Assembly: GCA_030280995.1 (NCBI GenBank)
Contig: JASXTE010000017.1
Span: forward strand, 10,254,498-10,318,497
Direction: 5' to 3'
DNA length: 64,000 nt
Source of the DNA: Hemileia vastatrix
Lineage: Eukaryota; Basidiomycota; Pucciniomycetes; Pucciniales; Zaghouaniaceae
Made by a program: the position numbers and the translations under genes. The notes beneath the pieces are model-generated. The model did no database searches. It had not been told where the DNA came from and worked only from the letters and a program-made list of their open reading frames with translations. This document shows positions 47,256-58,141 of this stretch, piece by piece (positions within the stretch are counted from its first letter, which is position 1; each line of letters begins with the position of its first letter).

Positions 47256-49800
47256 TGTCAGCCTTGGTTCCCCCAGGACTGAGTAAATGAAGCATCAAAA
47301 AGATGTCAGACACATTGTAGACCATCCTATAGTACTAGCTATAGGCCTTGACCAAGGGAGTTGGAGAAAACCCAGAGAGAAAATCCCCTGTCCCTTTAAA
47401 AAAATAAAGTGAGATTTACCTGCTACAGTAAATTGGTTCCTGTTTGCTAAAGCCCCTTTCCAACACACTTGACTTCTTGATCTGCCAAGAAAGTAGTCCC
47501 CAGACAGAGTACCAAACCAATGAACTGAAATGTAGACCAATGTCCACACCAGAGAAAGCAATGATACTTGATGTAGGTTGAAAATCCACACCAGAGACAG
47601 CAATAATACTTGATATAGCTTGCAAGACTATACCAGAGAAGCCAGTTGCCAAGTTAAGTTAAATGAAGAACTCACCTTGCAACAAACACAGCGAATTGTG
47701 GCCAAAAAACAGTGAAAACTGAGTGAGGAACAAGGATATCACCTCCGGATGGTTGTATGATAATTAAAGTTGCCCCAAACTGTCTTATTCACTATGTACA
47801 AACAGACCACTATCTAAGAGCCCCTGCACAACAACAAATTTGGTGTTTTTGAGCGCCAAATTGCATAAAACCCCTCTAGAAACGCTTCCCAGCCTTCTAA
47901 CACCAAGGCAGGCAGTCTGCCCAACGTCGGGAGGCCCGCCTGAGGTGGCCAGACCACCCTGAATCCAGAAAACCACCAAAAACCTCCAAAAATACCCAAA
48001 ATACTTAGAAAAATCTACTACGACTACTAAAACCTTTAAAACACATAGTTAGGCTATAACAACATTGAGACATGAAATGTAGAGAAAAATTAGCCCATTC
48101 TAATGGTACTAAGCACTTAACACTAAGACTTAAGTTTAGCCTGTAAAACACAAAAAACATAATTAAACAGCTATCTTTTTTAATAAAAAATGAGAAATTA
48201 TCCCCTTAATACTTAAAATCTGAAAAATTTCATAAAGAAATAAAATATATAGAAAACTTGGGGATATCCAATAGTAGTACCCACATCCCTGCAGTCCCAA
48301 TATTCGCTGAATAATTCCAGAAAAACACCCAATTATTAAATAATTCCATTTAAGACATATCAAAACAACACCAAATAGACCAAAAAAGGGCTCTGCCAAT
48401 TTTGGAAGACCACAACATGTCTAAGACATGTGGAAAAATAACAGAGAAGTGATACCTGAAGTGATTACTTTAATAATATAATAAAACACCTTAGAAAGGT
48501 TAAATAAGTACTTTTATTTAGTCTCAAGTACTTAAGTATAAGTATAATGTAAGCCCAATAAGTGTTAAGGACTTAATATTATGTTATTATAACTTATTAA
48601 GTGGTGTTAAGTTGTTTATTGCATTTTATTATGAGTTTTTAGTAAAATGTGCTGTTAATTCATACTAAAAGCTGGGTATATGCACACTTTTTTTAAAGGT
48701 AAAAAAATTGCTCTTGGAAAGTTTAATTTCCCTCTATCAGGACAATATAATAGGGTATTCAAAAGTCTTAAAATATTACTTTTCAATATTAAGGTTTTGT
48801 CACACAAAAATGACTATTTTGTAGTGGTATTATGCTGCCTGCATAAATCCCATATGTTAATATGCATTATTAACATAATTAGTAATTTTGGCCTAAGTAC
48901 TTACTTTATAGGTGGTTACCCCTTATGAGATCACTTAAGAATTAAGTGGGATATGCTTAATAAGTATATTAATTAAGTGATGACATCATAAAACCTTATT
49001 ATATGCACAGACAGCATCAGTTACCTCAAGGTATGCACCCAGAAGGTCTCAAATACGCCTCAAATTCATATATTCTCCCAAAAGATCAAGAATTCACGCT
49101 TTCAACCACCTTTCAATGCTATGGGAACATCCCCTGGACTTACCACACCTCTTCTGGTCTCTGGATTGGGATATTGGGTCAATGGTTGGGCATGGGAACG
49201 GTATATTTTGTGTGGGAAATTAGTTATATTGGTTCCATTATTAATTTTTATGGTTATCCTTTAATGAGGCTTTTATTTGGTTCCTTTACTTGTAGTCACA
49301 CACAATCAGTGCTTTGGGCACCAGTCATTCTTATTTGGGGTTTATTCCTTATTTTGGGGTTATAATGACGTGTACTGGTATCTTCTTTTGTGAGGATGAA
49401 GTTTTGTTGGTAACTGGGCCTGTGAAACTGCTTGAAGTGGACACCATGGGGAGATGAGCGCCCTCAAAGTGATGTAATGGCCAGGGATAGCAGTGTACTG
49501 GGTCTGGGAATTAGGGGAATGTATTCCAGGGATTTGGGGTATATATAGAGGGGAATTTTGGTGGATAAAAATCATCATTCAATTCAATCATTTTATACAA
49601 ACACACTACAATCTTATATTATATATAATATACTTTATCTGGTTACAATCATTAGCCTTTTAAGTATAATTTTTTTATTCTATTTTTCTTTCAATTGTAA
49701 GCGCCTTTTATATTTATATTAGTGAGATTATTAATATAAAGGTTACTAATATTTGAGCTCATATTATATTTTACTTTAAATTGGATTTGTGGACAACTAA
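47256..49800 (+). mobile_element. LTR-like repeat family B, copy 2 (TSD TATTC)
   Basis: Begins TGTCAGCCTTGG and CCCAGGACTGAGTAAA, ends GTGGACAACTAA. Perfect TATTC duplications lie at 47251-47255 and 49801-49805. An inverted family A LTR (47316-48414) is nested near its left end. The remaining ~1.45 kb aligns in order with family B copy 1. The plus-strand frame 49003-49365 inside it is not conserved in copy 1 and is not called a gene. Confidence 0.7.
47316..48414 (-). mobile_element. LTR-like repeat family A, copy 3
   Basis: Minus strand TGTGGTCTTCC to GGTCTACA, with ACAT on both sides (47312-47315 and 48415-48418), a possible 4-bp duplication. Homologous to 19931-20983 and 21382-22449. It retains a relatively GC-rich, CpG-bearing segment (about 47850-47960) that is degraded in the others. 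Frames at 47295-47999 have no recognisable domain. Confidence 0.6.
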
Positions 49801-49805
49801 TATTC

Positions 49806-50250
49806 ATACTGGACCGTAATTACCTTTACACAACAAACTTTCTGAGAACTTAATAGTACTAAAGCCTAAAATATTCCTTCTATCCATTTAGACTCCCCCT
49901 ATCTCATCTACTCATTTCTGCTCTTTTTCATCATCATATATCTCAAAATTCCTTTTCAACACATAGGGGGGGTGTAGATAGAAAAAAAAATTAGGTTTTC
50001 ACAACCAAATTTAAGTAGCCTATAGTAAAGAGTGAAATAAGGATGGCATCTGCAATTATATGTCATGTAACTTGCTTACAAATCAATCATGGATGTAATG
50101 ATTTTGTAATCAGGAATTAGGAATGGAAATTGGGGTATATGAGGTGGGATAATGTATTATAGTTCTTCCTTATCCACTAACCCTTGGGATAGTGGAAATC
50201 AATATTGCACAACTAATAATTTCTGATTCAGGAAAAAAATATTCTGATCC
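49806..50250. other. Interior of the 29839-50283 TIR element
   Basis: Non-coding remainder between LTR B copy 2 and the right TIR. No motif was seen. Confidence 0.4.
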
Positions 50251-50286
50251 CTAATTGCAGATCCATTAACGTTTATACCCCCTAAT

Positions 50287-51190
50287 GTTTAGTTTGCTTC
50301 CAGGCTGTATTTGAGCTGTTCTTAATTAGAGCTATCTTTATTCAATTAATCTTGGTTCTTTCATTGAATATATCTGGTTTGATTTTGTTTTAATTAGGTT
50401 AATTTTTTTAGTCCCATTAAATTATATTTTAATCCTTTTTAATTTTGAGTCTGAGCATTACTTTCATATAGCTCTATAATTCCTTGTTGTATTCACCTCC
50501 ATTCCTTAGATTTGAATTTTTATGTTGTCTTAATAAATACTTTTAAATACTTTTTCTTAGTATTCTATTATATTATTTGAAATTATATTTAAATCTATTT
50601 ACTACTTTCCTTTTATATCTGAGAAATACCTTACTAAGTTATATCAATCTTTGAGGGATTCCTAACTTTCATCAGGTTGCTTTTACTTAATCTTGAACTT
50701 ATCTTAAATCTTATTTATCATTTTTGAGGATTCTTAAAACCTTGTCTTTCACCTTCAAGGATACATAAAAATTCTTCTCATTGTCTTTTAAGATCCCTCA
50801 ACCTTATTTACTTGAACCTTGATTAGCCTTTTCAAAACTTATTTATATTTTTCAAAGCTTATTGAGAGCTTCACTATGTACTAGCACTCAAACTTGATGC
50901 AAATCTGACTTTCTACTTCAAGTTTCTCCTTGTTATGGATGTTTTTTCTCACTAAGAATCAGATACAGAGTAGAATTAGGATTGATGTGAAAGTTGGATA
51001 TGGACAAGACATAAAAGTTTATTAAATGCTGATCTTTTTAATGGAATGTAAGTAGCTAATAATGTTTTATTTGTTGTTGAATTAATATTATTCTTCTTCT
51101 TCTTCTTATTCTTACCTCAACAAATATACTTATGTATATTGTACAATATCATCTATTTTCATTAAGACAATATTTATAGAGTTTTGTATC
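50287..51190 (+). repeat. Putative Copia 5' LTR region
   Basis: T-rich sequence directly upstream of a primer-binding-like site. Its start is not identified; it should resemble TGTGATAACACAAG (the 3' LTR start at 56617). Possibly truncated, or separated by the nested element that ends at 50283. Tentative. Confidence 0.3.
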
Positions 51191-51196
51191 CATAAT

Positions 51197-51210
51197 AGGT
51201 TATGGGCTTG
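51197..51210 (+). other. Copia-type primer-binding site
   Basis: ATAGGTTATGGGCT resembles the GGTTATGGGC site with which Copia elements prime from an internal cut of initiator tRNA-Met. It lies about 270 bp before the first Gag-like codons. Identification is by eye. Confidence 0.4.
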
Positions 51211-51479
51211 TTCTTTGTGTATAATATGGATCCTGACTTAATAAATTAAAATGTGGAAATTAAATGTCTACATGACAGTAGAAATCTTTTTATGTTTGGA
51301 TTTACATTAGAGTTTGGAACATATCCAAAATACTACTACACTAGAAAAAATAGAATGCAAGAACTCTTACAGTGTAAAAATATTAGAAGGCTTTAGAAAG
51401 ATAATAAGGCAATTAGTCTAAAATAATTCAATAGCCTTTCTTTTTACCTTAATTTTTTTTCATAAACAACTTTATTACT

Positions 51480-52600
51480 TGTAACAAAATTGGATACTCA
51501 AGCTGAAACTGCTATTCATAATACTATTGGTAAACAGACAATAGGGGGTATCAAAGTTAAAAATTTGTAATTATTTAAAAGGTATTTCATAACACAAAAA
51601 TAAATCCACAAACTTTACATTTATTCTTATAATAAAGTTGTTTTGGGGGAACAATATGGAATATTTTTAAAAAAAATTATTGATTTGCTGGAAAAAAGAA
51701 CTATTATGAAATGGAGGATTTCTAACTTTGAACTCCCCTAATAGTGGAAACTATAGAATTTTTTAATAAAAATACACAAACCCCTATTACAACTTGTACA
51801 TCAAGGAATTTTCAAACCTATATTTTGTATACTATTATCTTAATTGATTTTTCTGACAGTTCTTCTCTAGATAAAGTAATATCTTTGCCATTTTCTTTTA
51901 AAAATATCATGGATCATTCAGACACACATATGAACCAGATGATAGAGGATAAAATAAAGGAAGATATGTCTACCTTGCCAATATTAAAGGCAAATGACTC
52001 AAGAGTATCTGTATCTGAATTAATAGGTCCAAACTTTCTTATTTGACTGGGTGATTCAAAATTTTACCTGAACAATTACATTGATTGGGGACTTCCTTCA
52101 TATTTAAATGAAAACACAGCTAAAAATGCCAAAGGCAAGAGCTTTTTATATTGTGAAATTTTTTAAAATTGCAATGAGGACTCAAATTCTATCATCAGAG
52201 ATCTTTATTACTCATATTTACTGGTCTCTACTCCTACTGTGAAAAATGAATGAATGTGTATCTCAGATATACATCATGTATATGAGGAGTTCACAACAAT
52301 TAAATATTATCCTTCAACAATCAAGTTGTCTGATAATATCTCAAAATTAATTGGACTAAAAAATAGACTGAAACTCATGAAGTCCACAGTAAAAGATGAT
52401 TTTTACCTATGTGTTCTGATGACTTCACTTCCTAAAGAGGGATTTAATAGCCTGTGTCAAAGCTTAAATGATAGACACTACATTATGGGGACTTTAAATT
52501 TCATTGAATACTCCAGTGGAAGCCTCCCTTTCTCAGAAGGAGAAGAAATTTTAAAGTACCCTATCAAAAAACAAAATCACTTATCACTATTTCCCTAAGA
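51480..52600 (+). pseudogene. gag: Copia Gag-like region (split by MITE copy 3)
   Basis: Gag-like frames: 51744-52046 preceded by codons at 51490-51539, then 52254-52598 with LKLMKSTVKDDFYLCVLMTS and LPKEGFNSLCQSLND, typical of Copia (UBN2-like) Gag. The frame before the MITE (TQAETAIHNTIGKQT) continues in phase into VETIEFF after it, once the MITE and one AAT are removed. Stops separate the segments at 52045-52253. Confidence 0.6.
51543..51739 (+). mobile_element. Harbinger-like MITE copy 3 (197 bp)
   Basis: Ends AGGGGGTATCAAAGTTA and CTAACTTTGAACTCCCCT, with AAT at 51540-51542 and 51740-51742. Interrupts the Copia Gag frame, which is restored exactly by its removal. Confidence 0.9.
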
Positions 52601-52769
52601 AGAGACATATAGCAGCAAAATTTTATCAAAAACAATATGATCTCAATGGGGTGAAATGTCAAATAAAATTTTAAAAAAATAAATCAACAGAAAATGCAGT
52701 GGAAGCCATGTCTTTGGCTAAAAGTGATTCCAATGTGACTGTGTTCTCTTCCATCTTAGGTTTGAGACT

Positions 52770-53880
52770 TCCTTGTTACTAAAACACAATTTTATTCTCT
52801 GGGATACTGACACATCTCATAATATAAAAAAAATCTATCAGTTTTTTTCAATTATAAAGAATTTTTGATTCTGGCTAAGGTCATTGTAGCAAATAATGGA
52901 AGCTTTTCATTGTTAGTAATTGGTAGTTTGTATATAATTGACAGAGTCACTAATACATGTACTCAAATTGATAACATATTTTACTGTCCTAACCTAATCA
53001 GAACCTTGCTTTTGGGACACAAAATTTTATCTTCTAATATTTTTCCAATGTATAATAAAGAAGATCTAAATCTAGTAAAAACTTATACATATAGACTTGT
53101 ATTTAATATACATGTTGAATCAAATGGTAGATGTTCTGTGGTAGATGGTAAGCTGAAAATATCACCAGTTCAGGAGGTAAACTCCATTTCTCTTACTGAT
53201 ATGTACAACTTGTGGCACAGGAAATGGGCCATGCTTGAGAGCACTGTATATAGCTGATAATCAAAAGCACCACAGGTTGTAACCTGGGTAACTATATAGT
53301 GCCTCAAATTTGTGAGGAGTTTCAGTTATAAAAATTCTTCCACATAGCCTAAATTACCTTATTCAAATTCTTTTTTTTCTCTTCTTAGCCTAGTTGTTAC
53401 TAAATTAATAAGTACTTTTCCAGAAAATTATTGGGTGGAAGATATGCACTTTAATTCCATGATGTTTACTCTGGGTAAACTAGAGTTTATATGGTCAAAA
53501 TAAAAAATGACACAGCACTATTCTTCAATGATTTTTGTTCTTTTTCTGAAAAAAACAGGCCTGAAGGTGAAGGCCATTCAAACTGAGGGTGGAGGCCAGT
53601 TTATGGGAAGTGATTTTTAAAAAATATTTAGTGAAAGGGGATTATTTCATAAACAAACAACACCATACTTGTACAATCAAAATGGCAGAGCAGAACAATG
53701 TATCAGGATTCTTGAGATAATGGGTAAATCCCTACTATTTATTAGTAGCTTATCTATTAACCTCTGGTCATACACCTTTGTATGTGCCTCATACCTCAGC
53801 AACAGAGTACTAGCTTCCACAGGTACTAAAGCACCATACAAATTTTTCATGGGGAATAAACCCTATTTTTGACATCTATG
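52770..53880 (+). pseudogene. pol: Copia protease, pre-integrase and integrase remnant
   Basis: FILWDTDTSHN (about 52792-52824) is a damaged aspartic-protease motif. The open frame 52865-53257 ends with LTDMYNLWHRKWAML, the GAG_pre-integrase motif with its zinc-binding His. The integrase core follows: AIQTEGGGQFMGSDF (about 53575, Thr-Glu where Thr-Asp is usual), then YNQNGRAEQCIRILEIMGKS (53669-53730) with the catalytic Glu, and SINLWSYTFVCASYLSNR. A stop cluster lies at 53260-53560. Confidence 0.75.
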
Positions 53881-54239
53881 TGTTTCTGACTCACAGGCAT
53901 TTGTTCATATACCCTCAGAGAGTAGATCAACTTTATATTCTTTTTCAAACAGATGCTTTTTCATTGGGTATAAGGTGTAAAGGATTGGAGATTTTTGGAT
54001 AGTTCCTCTAATAAAGAAATAATTTTTACTTCTGCTAGCTTTATGGGAGAGTCTATTAACCAGTTAATTATTACTACACAACTTTATGACCTTTTTTCTA
54101 GAATATATTTTTTGAACTTCATGGCTACATCTAATGAAATTAACAACATTTAAGTAATGCATTAACAGGATGATTCAACATCCCACATTGAGGTAATGGC
54201 CAGTGCCTTGAGTGATGAAGTACCACAAAAATATGCATC

Positions 54240-54880
54240 AGAAATGAAGTCACCTGAATATTCAAAATGGCATTATGCTTGTAAAAAAAAATTTCATGCT
54301 TGAAAACAAGAAGGTGTGGCACAAAGTTATTTTACCACCATGAATTAAACCATTAAGATTCCAATGGGTATTGTCTTTGAAAAGACATGGTAGTTATGAT
54401 ATCATAAAGTATAAGGCCCATCTTGTTGCATGTGGATACATTCAGGAATATGGTGTCAACTGCCCCAAAAGTTTTCTCTGAAATCTTGATTCTCAACTTT
54501 AAACTTCTTTTTGTCATGGTTGCAAAAAATAATTTCATTTCGGCTATGTTTGATGTAGTAGGATCATATTTAAACTCCTCAATAGATGATAATGTGTATA
54601 TTCTATCACCAGAAAAAATCTAGTTATCTTCTCCAAAATCTGTCTTAAAGCTTGAGAAGGTTCTATATGGAGCCAAACAAGCATACATATGTTGGTATTT
54701 TTTATTTTCATAAATTGTACCAGTGGCAGGCTTAACCTGTTTTCCCTATAATCTCTCAGTATATATATATCACTCTGGGGGGGGAATCCTGTTATGTGCA
54801 GTTACATGTAGATGATGGGTGTGTTTTTGGAAAATCGCCTAACATTATAAATCAGCTTGTGCTGTATTCCTCTCCAATGA
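54240..54880 (+). pseudogene. pol: Copia reverse transcriptase segment 1
   Basis: YKAHLVACGYIQEYGVNCPK (54400-54460), PKVFSEILILNFKLLFVMVA-like sequence in the 54423-54623 frame, GSYLNSSIDDNVYI, LEKVLYGAKQAY (about 54650-54690) and finally LHVDDGCVFGK (54800-54835), the YVDD-type active site. The remaining RT connection is missing. A second, independent RT N-terminus begins within 100 bp. Confidence 0.65.
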
Positions 54881-54903
54881 AATTCTGAAACAAAAAAAAA
54901 TCT

Positions 54904-56330
54904 GTGTCTAAAATTCCATTGAAATACCCTCAAAATGAAAATCTAAATGTAAGTCATTTACTTAATTCTATGACTCTAGAAGACTTCAAGGCAGAAGAAA
55001 AAATTGATAAACACAAAGAAAAAATCAATGAAATAGATGGTACCTGTAAAAATATTGCTCTCTCAATTCCCACTACATACAATCAAATTATACACTCACT
55101 GGAAAAATATGAATGGCTCAAAGAATGCAGAAACAAAATTGAAAATCTACTAAAACTTGAGGTTTGGACAGAAAAAAAACCCACACTGGGTGTAAAAATC
55201 TTGGATGAAAAATGGGTCTTCTTGCAGAAATGTGATACTGCAGGTAATTTAATTAAATTAAAAGCTAGATATGTAGCTAAAGGTTTATAGCAGATAGCTG
55301 GAATGGAATTTAATGACACATTTACTCCTACAGCTACTTTCACAGCTTTGAGAATATTACTAACAGTGGCAGCCTCAAATTTCTGGTCTATCTTTACTTT
55401 TGGTGTAGTTTCTGTGTTTCTCAACTCACTGATTGAAGAAAATATATGGGTTAAAGCACCCCAGTGATTTGGTTGTGAAGAAGGTAAAATTATGAAATTG
55501 AAAAATGCACTTTATTGAATGAGACAAGCTGTGCACTGTTGGTAGAAATGCTTCTTGTCTAACCTAGAATCTATTGGATATAAGGCAATCTACCACATAA
55601 ACTCAGTTTATGTCTTGAATACACCTGGATGATATGGGATGGTTTGGATCCTTGTTGATGAAGGGATTTAAACTTGTGATTCACTTGAAACAATTCAAGA
55701 TTTTCAGATGGCTCTTGATATGAAATTAGACATAAAATTAAATGAGGAGGTATCAGATATTTTAGGCATGAAAATTGAGCACTCTAATAATGGTTTCTCT
55801 CTATCACAACCCTCTCTCCTGCAGAAAATTCAAGAAAAATTTATTACTGATCCAATCACAAGGAAGTTGCAACTGCTAGCAAAAAACACCTCCTTAGTGA
55901 CTAATGATAAGACTGCTGAGAATGGTGGTTTGTTTTTAGAAAATGATTGCCACACTCAGCTACCTGAAAGCTGGAACCAGGCCAGATATTACATTTAGTG
56001 TCAACTTCCTTTCAAGATTTTCCTCTAACCCTTCACTCCAGCACTATTTGGCATTAACTCACCTTCTACAATACATATTAGGATCTAATGATTTGAAACT
56101 TCACTTATTCCCTGAAAACTCCAAAGGAATCAAATGCTTTGCTAATGCCAATCGGGGTGGAAAGTTTATCCACTCCACTAATGGTCATGTAATATTATTA
56201 AAGGGTTGTACTATTAGCTGGAGCTCATGACAACAGGCTGTGGTAGCAATGTCTACATGTGATTCTGAGTACATGGCTATAGGAGCTGTGGTAATAACTG
56301 GTATATGGCTAAAGCATCTATTTACTGAAA
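54904..56330 (+). pseudogene. pol: Copia reverse transcriptase segment 2 and RNase H
   Basis: The frame 54904-55290 leads into GVKILDEKWVFLQK and LIKLKARYVAKGL, the start of a Copia RT. Then FNDTFTPTATFTALRILLTV (about 55310), a damaged WILVDEGI active site (about 55645), DILGMKIEHSNNGFSLSQPS (55760), ARPDITFSVNFLSRFSSNPS (55980-56040) and the RNase H blocks WSS and STCDSEYMAI (56250-56280). At least five stops. The 3' LTR follows in the expected position. Confidence 0.75.
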
Positions 56331-56607
56331 TCTAAGATATAACTTTACCATGAAACTATACTGCAACAATTAATCTGCCATAAAAATTTCAAACAACCAA
56401 CCGTCAAAAAAAAGGGTAACACATTTCAAGCAGGAAATTTTCTATGTGAAAAATCTACTCAAACAAAAAAATGCTTCCTTTCTTGGATTTGAACAACCTC
56501 ACAGGTGGCTGATGTAATGAGAAAAGTGCTAGGGCTTTTGAACACTAGCAGCAAAAGGGATGGTCTAAATGTCTCATCACCTCAATAATGGAGCTATGTT
56601 TGTAGGC

Positions 56608-56616
56608 AAGGGGGGA
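56608..56616 (+). other. Copia polypurine tract
   Basis: AAGGGGGGA directly precedes TGTGATAACA, as a plus-strand priming site precedes a 3' LTR. Confidence 0.6.
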
Positions 56617-56960
56617 TGTGATAACACAAGAATTAGTGATAGGACTAGGAAATGATGTGTGATAATAGTGATGACATTCAAGGGATAAGGAGGCTATTTA
56701 AATGATCTGTTGAAGATGTGATCAAGATAGATAGTGCTTGCCAAAAAATTGTAAAGTCCCTGGCCAATTTTTTTGGATTATTTTATACATTTTTTTCCCT
56801 ATTTAAATCTTTTCATCCTTCAACCATCTTCCTTCTTATTTCACTATATGTTTTTTATCTGGTTCCTTCCCTCTTGTTTTTTAATCTTCTAATATTTTTG
56901 GGTATTATCATTTTTTTTCTTTCTTTGTTGACTTTCCAAAAAAACTCTCATTTTTATGGC
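56617..56960 (+). repeat. Copia 3' LTR, 5' part
   Basis: Starts TGTGATAACACAAG after the polypurine tract. It becomes T-rich and runs into the Tc1/mariner remnant near 56960. The 3' end of the LTR was not found, so it is truncated or interrupted. The 56718-57047 frame is not considered coding. Confidence 0.45.
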
Positions 56961-56984
56961 AGTTTGTTTGGAATATGTCTCCAG

Positions 56985-57857
56985 CTCATGTGCAAATGCC
57001 TCAAATCACACCTGAAGAAAGGTCCAAGATCTTGGCCTAGAAAATAGGCTCAATACCATAATGCATGTTGCCTGAAATTTTGGGCTTTCTTACTCTACTG
57101 TGCTCAATATTGTGCAAAATTATTGCTACACTGGGACAGTCAAAAATTTACCAAAAGCACACTGTCTGCTCAAATCCAATGGTGGTGACCTCCTTCAAAC
57201 TGCACTGTTACTTTTCAGGAAATTATAAAGCTTCTCTTAGTGTGATTTCAAGTAACCTCACAACACCAATATATGTCTGTATGGTCTGTCAAAGAGCCTG
57301 TGACTTGAGTATTTTTAACCAAGTATCTGCAAAAACCACATTTGCCAACTAGAAACAGCAAGAGATGTGACTCACATTTGAAAGAAAGTATATAAACTGG
57401 AGTGTCAATGACTAGAAGAGGATTATCTGGTCTAATGAGTCCTCTGAGCTAGGGAAGGCATCATGTCAGGTTAAGGTTTGGAGGAAGAAGATGACAAGTT
57501 CAAGAAAACTTGCCTTCAACCCACCTTCCAAAGTGGTTGCTCTTCCATAATTATTTTGAGGGAGGGGGGGCTTTTTTAATGGAAAAAAGTTCCATTTGGT
57601 GTTTCTGCCTCCAAAATAATGCTCAGAAAAATATTTTATATGCAATGTTTATGAGTCCAAATTGATACCCTGGCTCAACAATGAAGATCCTGAGCATAAT
57701 TTGATGATAATTGAAGACAACACACCTGTTCACACTGCTAAGGTTGCCTGTCTCTATTGAGAAGCTTTTGGATTGAAAAAACTACCATATTGGCCACCAC
57801 AATCACCAGATCTGAACCCAATAGAGAATTTGTGGGCGCAGATCAAACATAAAATTT
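56985..57857 (+). pseudogene. Tc1/mariner transposase remnant
   Basis: PQITPEERSKILA (about 57000) resembles the N-terminal helix-turn-helix of fungal Tc1 transposases. The C-terminal end is clear: IIEDNTPVHTAK (about 57710) contains the second catalytic Asp, and SPDLNPIENLWAQIKHKI (57808-57860) contains the third acidic residue of the DD[E/D] triad. Several frameshifts and stops lie between. The 57065-57352 frame is a partial translation. Harbinger copy 3 starts right after the last motif, so it landed in the end of this gene. Confidence 0.75.
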
Positions 57858-58141
57858 ATTAGGTGGTTTCAGTTCTGTCAAACCCACACTTAAAAATCTG
57901 CACTTATTTAAGTGCAGATTTCTGAAACAAACTAGCCCCAACACTGGTGGATTTCAAAATGAAATAAGTCACTTATCTCACTCAAATCAGCACTTTCTCA
58001 ACCAAAAGTGCTGATTTCACCATAATGTCCCATTTCACTTATTTTTAAGCATCACCCAATTCATACATAGCACTCCACAGCAAAACATTTCATAACTCAA
58101 AAAATCACACATCATTTACATTTTTATACCATATAAGAGTC

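Larger units (their letters stand above)
29839..50283. mobile_element. Non-autonomous TIR element enclosing nested insertions
   Basis: The left terminus 29839-29871 (ATGGGGTATCAAAGTTAA...) and the reverse complement of 50251-50283 (AGGGGGTATAAACGTTAA...) agree at 28 of 33 positions without gaps, including a shared GGATCTG block. AAT follows the right end (50284-50286); the left flank reads ATT. Removing the Gypsy (29901-47066) and LTR B copy 2 (47256-49800) with one target copy each leaves about 0.72 kb. No coding capacity remains. The ends resemble those of the MITE family. Confidence 0.65.

Noticed and set aside
47785..47999. GC-richer frames that might be a host gene exon
   Set aside because: They belong to LTR-like repeat A; the homologous positions in copies 1 and 2 do not keep the frame.
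49003..49365. 120-codon plus-strand open frame
   Set aside because: It lies inside LTR-like repeat B copy 2; the aligned part of copy 1 (28.6-29.2 kb) has no matching frame and no domain is recognisable.
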